From the NCBI RefSeq assembly GCF_000812965.1, contig NZ_JSYN01000009.1, positions 1 through 64,000 on the forward strand: a DNA stretch of 64,000 nucleotides, read 5' to 3'. The DNA comes from Pedobacter kyungheensis (GTDB taxonomy: Bacteria; Bacteroidota; Bacteroidia; Sphingobacteriales; Sphingobacteriaceae). How positions within the stretch are numbered: the first letter of the stretch is position 1; each line of letters opens with the position of its first letter. The notes under the pieces are model-generated. The model made no database searches. It was given only the letters and a program-made list of their open reading frames with translations, and had not been told where the DNA came from. Below are positions 54,620-63,062 of this stretch, piece by piece. A program made the translations under genes and the position numbers.

Positions 54620-54806
54620 TAACTCCAATCCCTACGCCGGCATTACCCGGATCAGGTGCTTTTAAGGTTTAGGGTTTTAAGGTTTAGGGCTTAAGGTCTT
54701 TGCATCATGCACAACCTTTTACCTTTCACCTTTTACCCTCTGCCTCAAAATGGGTATGTTCTCAGCCTGTTTTTGTGTTTATTTAAACAAGGCACCCCTA
54801 ATGATG
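54620..54806 (-). promoter_or_regulatory. TPP riboswitch (THI element)
   Basis: Read leftward, the leader holds the family elements in order: AGGGGTGCC, then GGCTGAGAACATACCC (the P2-internal CUGAGA block), ACCTGATCCGGGTAATGCCGGCGTAGGGA (P4/P5 and the closing part; at most 20 bases are written in one piece of the conserved AATGCCGGCGTAGGGA). Between CUGAGA and ACCTGATC lie about 95 bases, far more than the usual few, made of AAGGT and CCCTAAACCTTAAAA repeats. The element lies 65 bases before the receptor gene start and should shut it off when TPP is abundant. Confidence 0.95.
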
Positions 54807-54879
54807 AGGCAAATGTAGGGAATATTTGGCAATTCTCACTTAAACAGTGGTGTTGTGGCACCGAATTTAAAGAAATGAC

Positions 54880-55175
54880 GCCTTAGTCGTCTAGTTTATA
54901 GAATTTATTGCTTTTTTGTTGGAAAATTTACGGTTCTGTGGGGATGGCATCTTTAGTCCTGCTATCACTGCAAGTCCTCGCTCGTACCTCGCTGCGGGCT
55001 TTACGTTCTATCACCCGCCTGCAACGGGCAGGGGTTTAGGTGGCCAGGTTGGTGCAGGTTTAACAGATGATCAACAGCCGTTCCTACAGAACGAAAACGC
55101 CAATTTTACAATTGGCTACCCAGGAGGCGTTCCTACGGAACGTACTTGCAGATCTTTCTTGGGGAACGATTATTA
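54880..55175. repeat. Noncoding repeat-rich spacer
   Basis: Two blocks with the look of interspersed Bacteroidota repeats: CCTCGCTCGTACCTCGCTGCGGGC (54975-55000 region; split here) and CGTTCCTACAGAACG ... CAATTTTACAATTGGCTACCCAG ... GGCGTTCCTACGGAACG. The GTTCCTAC(A/G)GAAC palindromes occur twice. An 86-codon reading frame across it has no protein features and is not considered a gene. Confidence 0.65.
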
Positions 55176-55177
55176 GG

Positions 55178-55729
55178 TTACGATTTGCCTAAAAAATCAT
55201 CAATTGCTTTTTTGGCATTGGCTACCCTTTCATCACCCTGTCCGCTAATTACGATGTAATTTGCATCAAGCGCCTGCAGTTCTTTGTGCCAGATTTCCAT
55301 AAAGTATTCGCGTTGGTTGGGGAAATCGCGTAAGGGGTCGTCTTGCCAGGGCAAATCGATATCCATTAACAGGTATAAATCGTAAGGTCTTTTGGGCAAA
55401 GTATCGAGCACCTCCTGTGGAGTCTTGCCCAGCACTTCGTCGCTCCATATCTTAACGGTTACAAAAGTGGTATCGCAGATAATAAAATCGCTTTCCGTTA
55501 CAGAAAGGATGGCATCTTCAAGCGCCACCTGACCATAAAACATGTTGGCTTCATCCTGCAGGGTATAATCGGTAACCAGGTTTTCGCAGTAATAACGCGC
55601 GTACTCGGGCACCCACGAAACTTTGTAATGTTTGGCCAATAATTGCGATAGGGTTGATTTACCTGTACTCTCGGGGCCAACTATGGCGATTTTTTTTATG
55701 TTCTTGTTCACGTAATGGTATGCTGACAA
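55178..55729 (-). CDS. NadR-like ATP-binding protein
   Basis: 183 residues, P-loop protein with KIAIVGPESTGKSTLSQLLAKHYKVSWVPEYARYY near residue 12-45, followed by SDFIICDTTFVTVKIWSDEVLG and a PYDLYLLMDIDLPWQDDPLRDFPNQREYF block. These features match the nicotinamide-riboside-kinase half of NadR. It may phosphorylate a nicotinamide or thiamin-type nucleoside; in other Bacteroidota such a protein stands next to PnuC/PnuT transporters. Here its nearest transporter is the TPP-riboswitch receptor 370 bases away, on the same strand but after a repeat region. Not in the same operon as the small ORF upstream, which has a terminator. Confidence 0.85.
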   Translation of the reverse strand: MSAYHYVNKNIKKIAIVGPESTGKSTLSQLLAKHYKVSWVPEYARYYCENLVTDYTLQDEANMFYGQVALEDAILSVTESDFIICDTTFVTVKIWSDEVLGKTPQEVLDTLPKRPYDLYLLMDIDLPWQDDPLRDFPNQREYFMEIWHKELQALDANYIVISGQGDERVANAKKAIDDFLGKS

Positions 55730-55759
55730 GGTTCAAATGTAAAGGAAAATGCCCTAAAA

Positions 55760-55796
55760 GAAAAAATCCGGTTGAGGAGGGCTCCTCTAACCGGAT
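55760..55796 (-). terminator. Terminator after the 48-codon ORF
   Basis: Leftward ATCCGGTT-A-GAGGA...TCCTC-AACCGGAT (13 paired bases with one bulge), then a run of six T. It lies 34 bases after the ORF stop codon and before the NadR-like gene. Confidence 0.85.
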
Positions 55797-55829
55797 AATA
55801 AACCAAACAAACTATTTATGAAGAAATCC

Positions 55830-55976
55830 TCATGGCGGGTAACTAATCCGCGGAGGAAGCTTTAGATCATTGTCTAAAGTATATACAAAACGTATATCTG
55901 TTCTGCTTATTACAACATTATTGCCAATAATGGGAACATCACAACTTCGTGACTTAATTCTGACGTGTGGGGCCAT
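55830..55976 (-). CDS. Unannotated small protein ORF (48 aa)
   Basis: Read leftward, ATG at 55976 to TGA at 55830 encodes 48 residues: MAPHVRIKSRSCDVPIIG, then NNVVISRTDIRFVYTLDN, then DLKLPPRISYPP. One cysteine, two prolines near the end, several charged residues. Nothing is known to me about it. It is followed at 34 bases by a strong terminator, which gives it the structure of a short monocistronic transcript. Codon choice is not unlike that of a real gene. Whether it is translated, or the transcript is instead a small RNA, is not decided. Confidence 0.5.
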   Translation of the reverse strand: MAPHVRIKSRSCDVPIIGNNVVISRTDIRFVYTLDNDLKLPPRISYPP

Positions 55977-56094
55977 ATTCTTAGTGTTATTTTAACACTT
56001 ATTAACATTCAGATTACAATTGTATATTGTGGCATTACTCTTGTGTATAATTATTAGTACGTTTTGAATTTTGGCTGTTCATTATTTAAAACTA

Positions 56095-56123
56095 TTTGTA
56101 CTAAATGGTGTTACTTATTTTAG
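56095..56123 (+). promoter_or_regulatory. Candidate promoter of the small exported protein gene
   Basis: TTTG at 56095-56098 and TATTTTAG at 56116-56123 (one mismatch to TAnnTTTG), 17 bases apart, 26 bases before the ATG. Confidence 0.4.
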
Positions 56124-56149
56124 ACAGTTAGACATTAAAAACTAAAACG

Positions 56150-56467
56150 ATGAAAAAGTTATGTGCAATATTGGCGCTGCTCATTGTATTTGCCCTTGGG
56201 GCAATTGCCTATACCAACATTAAGTTAGGCGGAATTATTGGTAAAATCAGTCCTGCAGATGCTGCTGCCTCTGTTTCGTTAGTAGCTGGAACAGATACTT
56301 TAAAAGCGCAGTTAAACCAGGGTGTTTTTACTTTTACCAATCTTAAAGAAGGTGTTTATACCGTTTGGATACGGGCCAACGCGCCTTACAAAGATGCCAC
56401 TATTGAGAAGGTGGCAGTTAAAGATAGTGCTACTACAGATTTAGGCGAAATTAAATTACTGCAATAA
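56150..56467 (+). CDS. Small exported carboxypeptidase-regulatory-like protein
   Basis: 105 residues with an N-terminal signal peptide or anchor (LCAILALLIVFALGAIAYTNI). The mature 80 residues form one CarboxypepD_reg-like Ig-type domain (GGIIGKISPADAAASVSLVAGTDTLKAQLNQGVFTFTNLKEGVYTVWIRANAPYKDATIEKVAVKD). Normally this domain caps TonB receptors; here it is alone. Function unknown, perhaps a periplasmic binding or accessory part. Own terminator after the stop. Confidence 0.7.
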   Translation: MKKLCAILALLIVFALGAIAYTNIKLGGIIGKISPADAAASVSLVAGTDTLKAQLNQGVFTFTNLKEGVYTVWIRANAPYKDATIEKVAVKDSATTDLGEIKLLQ

Positions 56468-56491
56468 GTGTTTTAGCGAAAGAAAAAGGTT

Positions 56492-56522
56492 AAAAAGAGG
56501 CATAATTAAGGCCTCTTTTTTA
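56492..56522 (+). terminator. Terminator of the small exported protein gene
   Basis: AAAAAGAGGC pairs with GCCTCTTTTT around a nine-base loop, with T run. Confidence 0.8.
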
Positions 56523-56558
56523 TTTTAAAAAAAACGGCTTAAAGTCGTGCTAAAGATG

Positions 56559-56566
56559 TATCTTTG
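56559..56566 (+). promoter_or_regulatory. Candidate -7 promoter element of carB (TATCTTTG)
   Basis: Perfect TAnnTTTG match about 115 bases before carB. The leader after it has ATCCC...GGGAT followed by five T (56567-56595), which could work as an attenuator. Confidence 0.45.
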
Positions 56567-56680
56567 CATCCCGACAGAACAGTTGGGATTTTTCTTCGCA
56601 CTAGCACTAAATCTCGTTGCTTTCTAAGGTTCTTAGATGAACCAACACTTTAGAATTTTAATTATTGTTTAAGCTTTATC

Positions 56681-59518
56681 ATGCCTAAAGACACTTCCAT
56701 TCGCTCAGTACTAATTATCGGATCTGGACCAATTGTTATTGGCCAAGCCTGTGAATTTGATTACTCGGGTTCTCAAGCGGCCCTATCTTTAAAAGAAGAA
56801 GGGATTACCGTATCAATTATCAACTCAAATCCGGCTACTATTATGACGGATAAAGTTATCGGCGACCATGTTTATCTGCGTCCGTTAACTGTTGATTCGA
56901 TCGAAGCGATTTTGCAGGAGCACATTGCTGATGCAAGTTTACCTAAAATTGATGCCGTACTACCAACAATGGGTGGCCAAACAGCACTAAACCTTTGTAA
57001 AGAAGCAGAAGAGCGCGGTGTTTGGGAAAAATACGGGGTTAGAGTTGTAGGGGTTGATGTTGATGCAATCGAGAAAACAGAAAACCGCGAAGCTTTCCGC
57101 CAGTTAATGGTTGATATCGGTGTAGGGGTTGCCCAATCGAAAATTGCCAACTCATTCTTAGAAGGTAAAGAAGCCGCACAGGAAATCGGATTCCCACTGG
57201 TAATTCGTCCATCTTACACTTTAGGTGGTTCTGGTGGTGGTTTCGTGCACAGAAAAGAAGAATTCGATGCAGCGCTTAAACGCGGTTTAGAAGCTTCGCC
57301 AACACACGAAGTTTTAGTAGAGAAAGCCGTTTTAGGTTGGAAAGAGTATGAGTTAGAGTTGTTAAGAGATAGCAACGATAACGTAATCATTATCTGCTCG
57401 ATCGAAAACTTCGACCCAATGGGTATCCACACCGGAGACTCGATTACGGTTGCACCGGCCATGACTTTATCTGACCGTTGTTACCAGGAAATGCGTAACC
57501 AGGCAATTAAAATGATGCGCGCCATCGGTAACTTTGCCGGCGGTTGTAACGTTCAGTTCTCGGTTAACCCGGCTGATGATGAAATCATCGCGATCGAAAT
57601 TAACCCACGTGTATCACGTTCATCAGCATTGGCAAGTAAAGCAACGGGTTACCCGATTGCAAAAATTGCAGCTAAACTTGCTATCGGTTACAACCTGGAT
57701 GAAATTGAAAACCAGATTACCAAAACCACTTCGGCATATTTCGAACCTACTTTAGATTATGTAATCGTAAAAGTACCTCGCTGGAACTTCGATAAATTTA
57801 AAGGAGCCAACAAAGAGCTTGGTTTACAAATGAAATCGGTAGGTGAAGTAATGGCAATTGGCCGTACGTTCATCGAAGCTTTACAAAAAGCTTGTCAGAG
57901 TTTAGAAATTGGCCGTTCAGGTTTAGGTGCAGATGGCAGACAAGTACGCAATATCGAAGAAATTATGGATGGTTTGGAGCACGCTTCATGGAACCGTCTG
58001 TTCTTAATAAAAGATGCCATGGCGATGGGCGTTCCTTTGGAATCAATCCGTAAAGTAACCAAAATCGACAAATGGTTCTTAAACCAGATTCAGGAGCTTG
58101 TAGCTTTAGAAACTGAGTTAAAAAGATACTCACTGAACAATATCCCACGCGATTTCTTCTTCAACTTAAAACAAAAAGGTTTTTCTGATGTACAGATTTC
58201 ATGGTTGCTGGGTAACGTAACCGAAGATGAGGTTTATGCCCGCAGAAAAGAGCTAGGCATCCGCAGAGTATATAAAATGGTTGATACCTGTGCTGCAGAA
58301 TTCCCGGCACAAACGCCATATTATTACTCAACTTTCGAAGAGGAAAATGAATCGGTACCTACAGATAGAAAAAAGATAATCGTTCTGGGCTCAGGTCCTA
58401 ACCGTATTGGTCAGGGTATTGAGTTCGATTACTCTTGTGTACACGGCTTATTGGCTGCTAAAGAAACAGGTTTCGAAGCCATCATGGTTAACTGTAACCC
58501 TGAAACGGTTTCTACCGACTTTAACATGGCCGATAAATTGTACTTCGAACCAGTTTTCTGGGAGCATGTACGCGAAATTATTGAGCTGGAAAAACCAGTT
58601 GGTGTAATTGTTCAGCTTGGTGGACAGACTGCCTTGAAAATGGCTGAGAAACTAACTGAGAACGGTATCAAAATTATCGGAACTTCTTTCGAGAACATGG
58701 ATATCGCCGAAGATCGTGGCCGTTTCTCTGACCTGTTAAAAGATTTAAATATTCCTTATCCAAAATACGGGGTTGCCGAAAATGCCGAAGAAGCTATTGT
58801 TGTAGCAAATGAGGTAGGCTATCCGGTACTGGTTCGTCCGAGTTATGTATTGGGTGGACAAGGTATGAGCATCGTAATTAACGACGAAGACCTGGAGAAA
58901 GCAGTAGTGAAATTATTGGGCGATTTACCGGGTAACCGCGTACTGATTGACCATTTCTTAGACAGAGCAGAAGAGGCAGAATCGGATTCGATTTCTGACG
59001 GTGAAGATGTTCACATTGTAGGTATGATGGAGCACATCGAACCTGCAGGTATCCACTCCGGCGATTCGTTTGCAGTATTGCCTACCTTTAGCTTATCTGA
59101 AACGGTAACTAAAGCCATGGAAGAATATTCAGTTAAGATTGCGAAAGCTTTAGATGTACGTGGTTTACTGAACATCCAGTTCGCCATCAAAGATGAAAAA
59201 GTATATGTAATCGAAGCGAACCCAAGGGCTTCACGTACGGTTCCGTTTATTGCTAAGGCATACGATGTACCTTACATCAACATTGCAGCTAAAATTATGC
59301 TGGGTGTAGCGAAACTGAAAGATTTTACCATCGAACGTAAATTGAAAGGTTATGCGATTAAGGAGCCTGTTTTCTCTTACGAGAAATTCCCGGAGGTAAC
59401 TAAAGAGCTAGGCCCTGAAATGAAATCGACTGGTGAGGCGATCCGCTTCATTAAAGATCTGGAAGATCCTTACTTCCGCAAGCTTTACAAAGACAAATCA
59501 ATGTATTTGAGTAAGTAA
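56681..59518 (+). CDS. carB: Carbamoyl-phosphate synthase large subunit without MGS domain
   Basis: 945 residues, shorter than the E. coli enzyme (1073). Two ATP-grasp halves are visible, starting SVLIIGSGPIVIGQACEFDYSG near residue 8 and IIVLGSGPNRIGQGIEFDYSC near 560, with helical linker between. The protein ends soon after the second synthetase domain (GPEMKSTGEAIRFIKDLEDPYFRKLY), so the C-terminal MGS-like domain that binds UMP/ornithine in E. coli is missing. It combines bicarbonate, glutamine-derived ammonia and two ATP for pyrimidines and arginine. carA is not in the window. A terminator follows. Confidence 0.97.
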   Translation: MPKDTSIRSVLIIGSGPIVIGQACEFDYSGSQAALSLKEEGITVSIINSNPATIMTDKVIGDHVYLRPLTVDSIEAILQEHIADASLPKIDAVLPTMGGQTALNLCKEAEERGVWEKYGVRVVGVDVDAIEKTENREAFRQLMVDIGVGVAQSKIANSFLEGKEAAQEIGFPLVIRPSYTLGGSGGGFVHRKEEFDAALKRGLEASPTHEVLVEKAVLGWKEYELELLRDSNDNVIIICSIENFDPMGIHTGDSITVAPAMTLSDRCYQEMRNQAIKMMRAIGNFAGGCNVQFSVNPADDEIIAIEINPRVSRSSALASKATGYPIAKIAAKLAIGYNLDEIENQITKTTSAYFEPTLDYVIVKVPRWNFDKFKGANKELGLQMKSVGEVMAIGRTFIEALQKACQSLEIGRSGLGADGRQVRNIEEIMDGLEHASWNRLFLIKDAMAMGVPLESIRKVTKIDKWFLNQIQELVALETELKRYSLNNIPRDFFFNLKQKGFSDVQISWLLGNVTEDEVYARRKELGIRRVYKMVDTCAAEFPAQTPYYYSTFEEENESVPTDRKKIIVLGSGPNRIGQGIEFDYSCVHGLLAAKETGFEAIMVNCNPETVSTDFNMADKLYFEPVFWEHVREIIELEKPVGVIVQLGGQTALKMAEKLTENGIKIIGTSFENMDIAEDRGRFSDLLKDLNIPYPKYGVAENAEEAIVVANEVGYPVLVRPSYVLGGQGMSIVINDEDLEKAVVKLLGDLPGNRVLIDHFLDRAEEAESDSISDGEDVHIVGMMEHIEPAGIHSGDSFAVLPTFSLSETVTKAMEEYSVKIAKALDVRGLLNIQFAIKDEKVYVIEANPRASRTVPFIAKAYDVPYINIAAKIMLGVAKLKDFTIERKLKGYAIKEPVFSYEKFPEVTKELGPEMKSTGEAIRFIKDLEDPYFRKLYKDKSMYLSK

Positions 59519-59580
59519 TCTGCTTATGAAGTTTGAAAAGCAAGGAGCTTGGAGAACTTCGTAAGTTTATAAAAAATAGT

Positions 59581-59618
59581 AAAGGCCAGTGATTTTTCAC
59601 TGGCCTTTAATTTTTTTA
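59581..59618 (+). terminator. Terminator of carB
   Basis: AAAGGCCAGTGA pairs with TCACTGGCCTTT around a four-base loop, then AATTTTTTT. Confidence 0.9.
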
Positions 59619-59629
59619 ATAAGTTAATC

Positions 59630-59713
59630 CGTCATTCCCACGCAAGTGGGAATCTTAAAGCTATTGCATTACGATTCCCATCCGATAGCTATCGGATCAA
59701 GTTGGGAATGACG
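59630..59713. repeat. Nested inverted-repeat element
   Basis: Outer arms CGTCATTCCCA (59630-59640) and TGGGAATGACG (59703-59713) are perfect inverted repeats. Inside are CCCACGCAAGTGGG and the palindrome ATCCGATAGCTATCGGAT (59680-59697), also found at 4592-4609. Noncoding, between the carB terminator and the M28 gene end. Confidence 0.8.
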
Positions 59714-59728
59714 AACCGTTTTATAGAT

Positions 59729-61033
59729 TTATTGCTTCAACTTAGGTATTCTTGTTGGCGTATCTGTTCCGTTTACAATGCTGGTTGCACTCTTCGCAAT
59801 GGCTTTAATGGTTGATAAGATATTTTCTACATCTAAAGAACTGTACTCGTCTTTAACCGAGTGGTACAATTTATCGATATCGATTTTATCGGTACTGATG
59901 GTGTGTGCAGGAACACCAAGGGCTGCCAAAGTAGCATTATCACTTCTGTAAAATAAATTTTGCTCCGGATATGGATCAGGATGGAAAGTAAATTCAGTTC
60001 CGGCCAGGTTTTTCTGCAAAATCTTGCCAAAATCTGATCTTTCATAACCAGTAATAAACGCAGTGTTTTTACCGAATTTAGAGTCTTTTCCAATCATTTC
60101 GATGTTAAACATGGCCACAACATCATCCGGATTTAATTTCTCTGAGAAATATCTTGCACCGAAACCACCAATTTCTTCTGCAGTAAAGGCTACAAAAATC
60201 AATGTACGTTCATTGTTCTTTTGTGCTTTGTAATATTTGGCCAGGGCAATCATGGCTGTTGTGCCCGAGGCATCATCATCGGCGCCATTGGCAATACTAT
60301 CGCCATTTACCGGTTTTAAGAAACCCAGGTGATCATAATGACCTGAGAACACTACAATTTCTTTAGCTTTTGATTTCCCCGGAATTACGCCTGCAACGTT
60401 AAACAAAGGCATTTTATCTACTTTGCTTTTAACGTTTGCCGAAAAATCGCCCGCAGCATCTTTGCCCAATACAAAAACCTGCACTGCACTGGCGGCCTTT
60501 ACGTTTTTTTCATCAACCGTGGCGGGTTTGCTAAAATAATTTCTGTAGCGGTTAAACAAATCGGCAAACTTACTGTCAACCAAAACCAGTTGGTTTTTAC
60601 CTGATTCGGTCATGGCTCTTAATTGGGCAACAAATGGCTTTTCAGGATCAAGTTTAACAACTGTTGTATTCGATTTGTCGAGGGTAACGTTTTCTGATGA
60701 TACGCCCGAAATAATCAGGTTTTCAGGTGCAATTTCCTGTCCGTCTATCTTAACACTCGTATTTTGGTTGGTAATGCGGTATTTATAGAAAGTCTGGCGA
60801 AAAGTTTTCTCTCCGGTTAAAGGTTGTAAACCAATCTTTTTAAATTCCGATTCGATAAATGTAGCGGCCTTATCAATACCTGGCGTAAAAGTAGCACGGC
60901 CCTGCATATCATCGGCACTTAAGGTTTTAATCAGGTGGTCGGTATATTCGCGGGTAATAATTTTATCGATGTTTTGCGCTTTAAGCTGCAAACCTGCCAT
61001 CCCGACTAAGGCAAAAAGGGCTATTTTCTTCAT
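59729..61033 (-). CDS. M28-family zinc peptidase, exported
   Basis: 434 residues with a signal peptide ending LKAQ. Zinc-site motifs of the M28 core are visible: VFSGHYDHLGF, NGADDDASGTTAMIALAKYY, AFTAEEIGGFGARYF and FNIEMIGKD. The residues before form a PA-type insertion (FAVDSKFADLFNRYRNYF region). It should act as an aminopeptidase in the periplasm. It starts nine bases after the M61 peptidase stop, so both peptidases are one operon and may work together on extracellular peptides. Confidence 0.93.
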   Translation of the reverse strand: MKKIALFALVGMAGLQLKAQNIDKIITREYTDHLIKTLSADDMQGRATFTPGIDKAATFIESEFKKIGLQPLTGEKTFRQTFYKYRITNQNTSVKIDGQEIAPENLIISGVSSENVTLDKSNTTVVKLDPEKPFVAQLRAMTESGKNQLVLVDSKFADLFNRYRNYFSKPATVDEKNVKAASAVQVFVLGKDAAGDFSANVKSKVDKMPLFNVAGVIPGKSKAKEIVVFSGHYDHLGFLKPVNGDSIANGADDDASGTTAMIALAKYYKAQKNNERTLIFVAFTAEEIGGFGARYFSEKLNPDDVVAMFNIEMIGKDSKFGKNTAFITGYERSDFGKILQKNLAGTEFTFHPDPYPEQNLFYRSDNATLAALGVPAHTISTDKIDIDKLYHSVKDEYSSLDVENILSTIKAIAKSATSIVNGTDTPTRIPKLKQ

Positions 61034-61042
61034 TTTTTATGT

Positions 61043-62884
61043 TTAATTAGTTGTTTTCGATTTAACTTGTGAGCTTAACCAGCTGGTTCTGAAATTTTGC
61101 ATGGCAGGTGTTAAGATTCCTCCTGTTTTTTCAATACTTATAAGCTCCAGGGCCGGATTTTCGGTTAAGGTTAATTTTGTTGTTTTTGCTACACCACGAT
61201 AGAGGTAAGTGATATCAACTGTGTCGCCTGGTTTATAATCGTCGATAACTTTAATTACCTCAGGACCGTTCTTCACTTGTACTCCATTTATTGTTAATAA
61301 AACATCACCAATGTCCAGACCTGCTTTATATGCTGGGGTTCCTGCCAGGGTTTGCGATAAAATAACTTTATCGTCTACTGAAGCAATATTTCCAAACCCA
61401 GTATAAGCCTGTCCTGGCTTTGCCTTACGCAGTACCAGTCCGGCGTTAAGCAACAATTGAGCATAATCGTTTTTTTCGGTGCCATAAATGTACTTTTTAA
61501 AGAAACTGGCTGCGAATGATGGGTTTTTGGTTAAGCTTGCCAAAGTCTTCTCTAAATCTGGGATGGTGTATGCAATTTCCGGCTTCCCGTAGGCTTTCCA
61601 AAGTGCACGCATATAATCATCGAGCGTAAGCTTAAAGTCCGCTCTTAAGCGGAGGTCTAAGGCCAGGGCGGTTGCAGCGCCATACGTATAGTAAGAGGTA
61701 AAAATATTGGCTTTGTTGGTTTGGTCGATCGCTACACCAGCATCGGCAAATACGGCATACCGGCTGGCCTCAACAGGCGAAAAATTGAGTGCCCCAGGCG
61801 AAAGCAGTACAGCATTTGCCAAACTGTTAAAAGTTTGTATGGCATTATCTTCTGTTTTTAAACCTGCACGGGTTAACAGCAGATTGCCATAATACTGAGT
61901 AAAGCCTTCAGCAAGCCAAAGTTCATTGCTCATATTGGCATGTTCGAAGTTAAAAGGCTCTAAAGTTTTGGGGCGCAGTCGCTCCACATTCCAGCTGTGG
62001 AAATATTCGTGCGAAAATGTACCCAGCAAATTAGCTTCGTAGCCTGCAATTTTTGGGGTGCGCTGCACAATAGAAGTCGAATTTCGATGCTCCATCCCAT
62101 CGCCGGCATTATCGGGGTAAACATCTTCTAAAAAGTAGTAATGGCCATAATCGTAAGTTGGGAACTCGCCCCATACCGCGAGGTGTTCATCAACCATTTT
62201 TTTCAGCATCCCGGCATAATTGTCGATGGTTTGCTGATCGTCGTTAGAATGCGAAATCAGGTGAATGGTTTGTGTTTTTCCATCGGTGTTTTTAACCTCC
62301 CAGCTTGCGGTTTTATAGTCTGCAATTTCAATTGGGCTATCCATAAAATATTGCAGATTAGGCGCAAAATAACTTCCATCGGCCTGAAGTTTAAGCTGGG
62401 TAGCCACTTTCCAGTTTTGTTTACCTGCATAATTAAATTTCACTACCCTTGGCCGGTTATCCATACCTATCGGGTAGGCAAATGTTGCCGGGATATTCAT
62501 GTGGGCATGGGTTTCATCGAAGCCTGCATAAGTTCCGTCAATCCAGTTGCCAAAAAGGGTGTAGGTTATTTTAACGCTGCTTCCGTGGTTGGAGATTTCG
62601 TATACATCGCCTGCAGTTTGGTTAACGGTTAAATATTTCCCCGCGCCATCAAAAGCTTTTAAATGGTATACATTTTTGCCAAATTCGTGTGTGGCATAAC
62701 GGCCTGGCGAAGAGCGGCTCATGCGTACTTTTAAAGTACCTGCCGGAACATTGGGAATAAGCATGCTGATTTCTGCCTCATGGTGTATGGCATTGGGAAA
62801 TGAAATGACATAACTGATTTCATTTTGGGCAAAAGCTGCAAGTGAGAGCAGACTCCCGATTGCGGTACCTATAAATTTCTTCAT
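61043..62884 (-). CDS. M61-family glycyl aminopeptidase-like protein, exported
   Basis: 613 residues with a signal peptide ending AFAQ. Order: N-terminal beta-sandwich domain, catalytic domain with zinc-binding HExxH (GTFSHEYFHSWNVERLRP) and the downstream glutamate region (ELWLAEGFTQYYGNLLL), then a C-terminal PDZ domain (LAGTPAYKAGLDIGDVLLTINGVQVKNG). Known members cleave N-terminal glycine or alanine. Located in the periplasm or exported. Upstream partner of the M28 gene in a two-gene operon. Confidence 0.93.
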   Translation of the reverse strand: MKKFIGTAIGSLLSLAAFAQNEISYVISFPNAIHHEAEISMLIPNVPAGTLKVRMSRSSPGRYATHEFGKNVYHLKAFDGAGKYLTVNQTAGDVYEISNHGSSVKITYTLFGNWIDGTYAGFDETHAHMNIPATFAYPIGMDNRPRVVKFNYAGKQNWKVATQLKLQADGSYFAPNLQYFMDSPIEIADYKTASWEVKNTDGKTQTIHLISHSNDDQQTIDNYAGMLKKMVDEHLAVWGEFPTYDYGHYYFLEDVYPDNAGDGMEHRNSTSIVQRTPKIAGYEANLLGTFSHEYFHSWNVERLRPKTLEPFNFEHANMSNELWLAEGFTQYYGNLLLTRAGLKTEDNAIQTFNSLANAVLLSPGALNFSPVEASRYAVFADAGVAIDQTNKANIFTSYYTYGAATALALDLRLRADFKLTLDDYMRALWKAYGKPEIAYTIPDLEKTLASLTKNPSFAASFFKKYIYGTEKNDYAQLLLNAGLVLRKAKPGQAYTGFGNIASVDDKVILSQTLAGTPAYKAGLDIGDVLLTINGVQVKNGPEVIKVIDDYKPGDTVDITYLYRGVAKTTKLTLTENPALELISIEKTGGILTPAMQNFRTSWLSSQVKSKTTN

Positions 62885-62949
62885 AAAAAGGGAATAATGA
62901 CGGCAATTTAGTAATAAATGGAAGATTTTAAGGTAGCCTTTGGGTTTAT

Positions 62950-63055
62950 GGTTGATAGCTTATAGTTAATAGCCTGGTTAGGATAAGTTTGGTCAATAGC
63001 ACAATTGTTTTGTGTGGGCTATTGTCTATTAACCATCGACTATGGGCTATCAACC
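62950..63055. repeat. Imperfect inverted repeat between genes
   Basis: GGTTGATAGCTTATAGTTAA followed by TAGCC (62950-62974) is inverted with gaps in GGCTATTGTCTATTAACCAT followed by CGACTATGGGCTATCAACC (63017-63055). AT-rich, noncoding, REP-like. Confidence 0.55.
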
Positions 63056-63062
63056 CCCTTCC

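Noticed and set aside
54916..55176. An 86-codon reading frame, rightward.
   Set aside because: It is made of repeat DNA with palindromes, and the protein has no family features.
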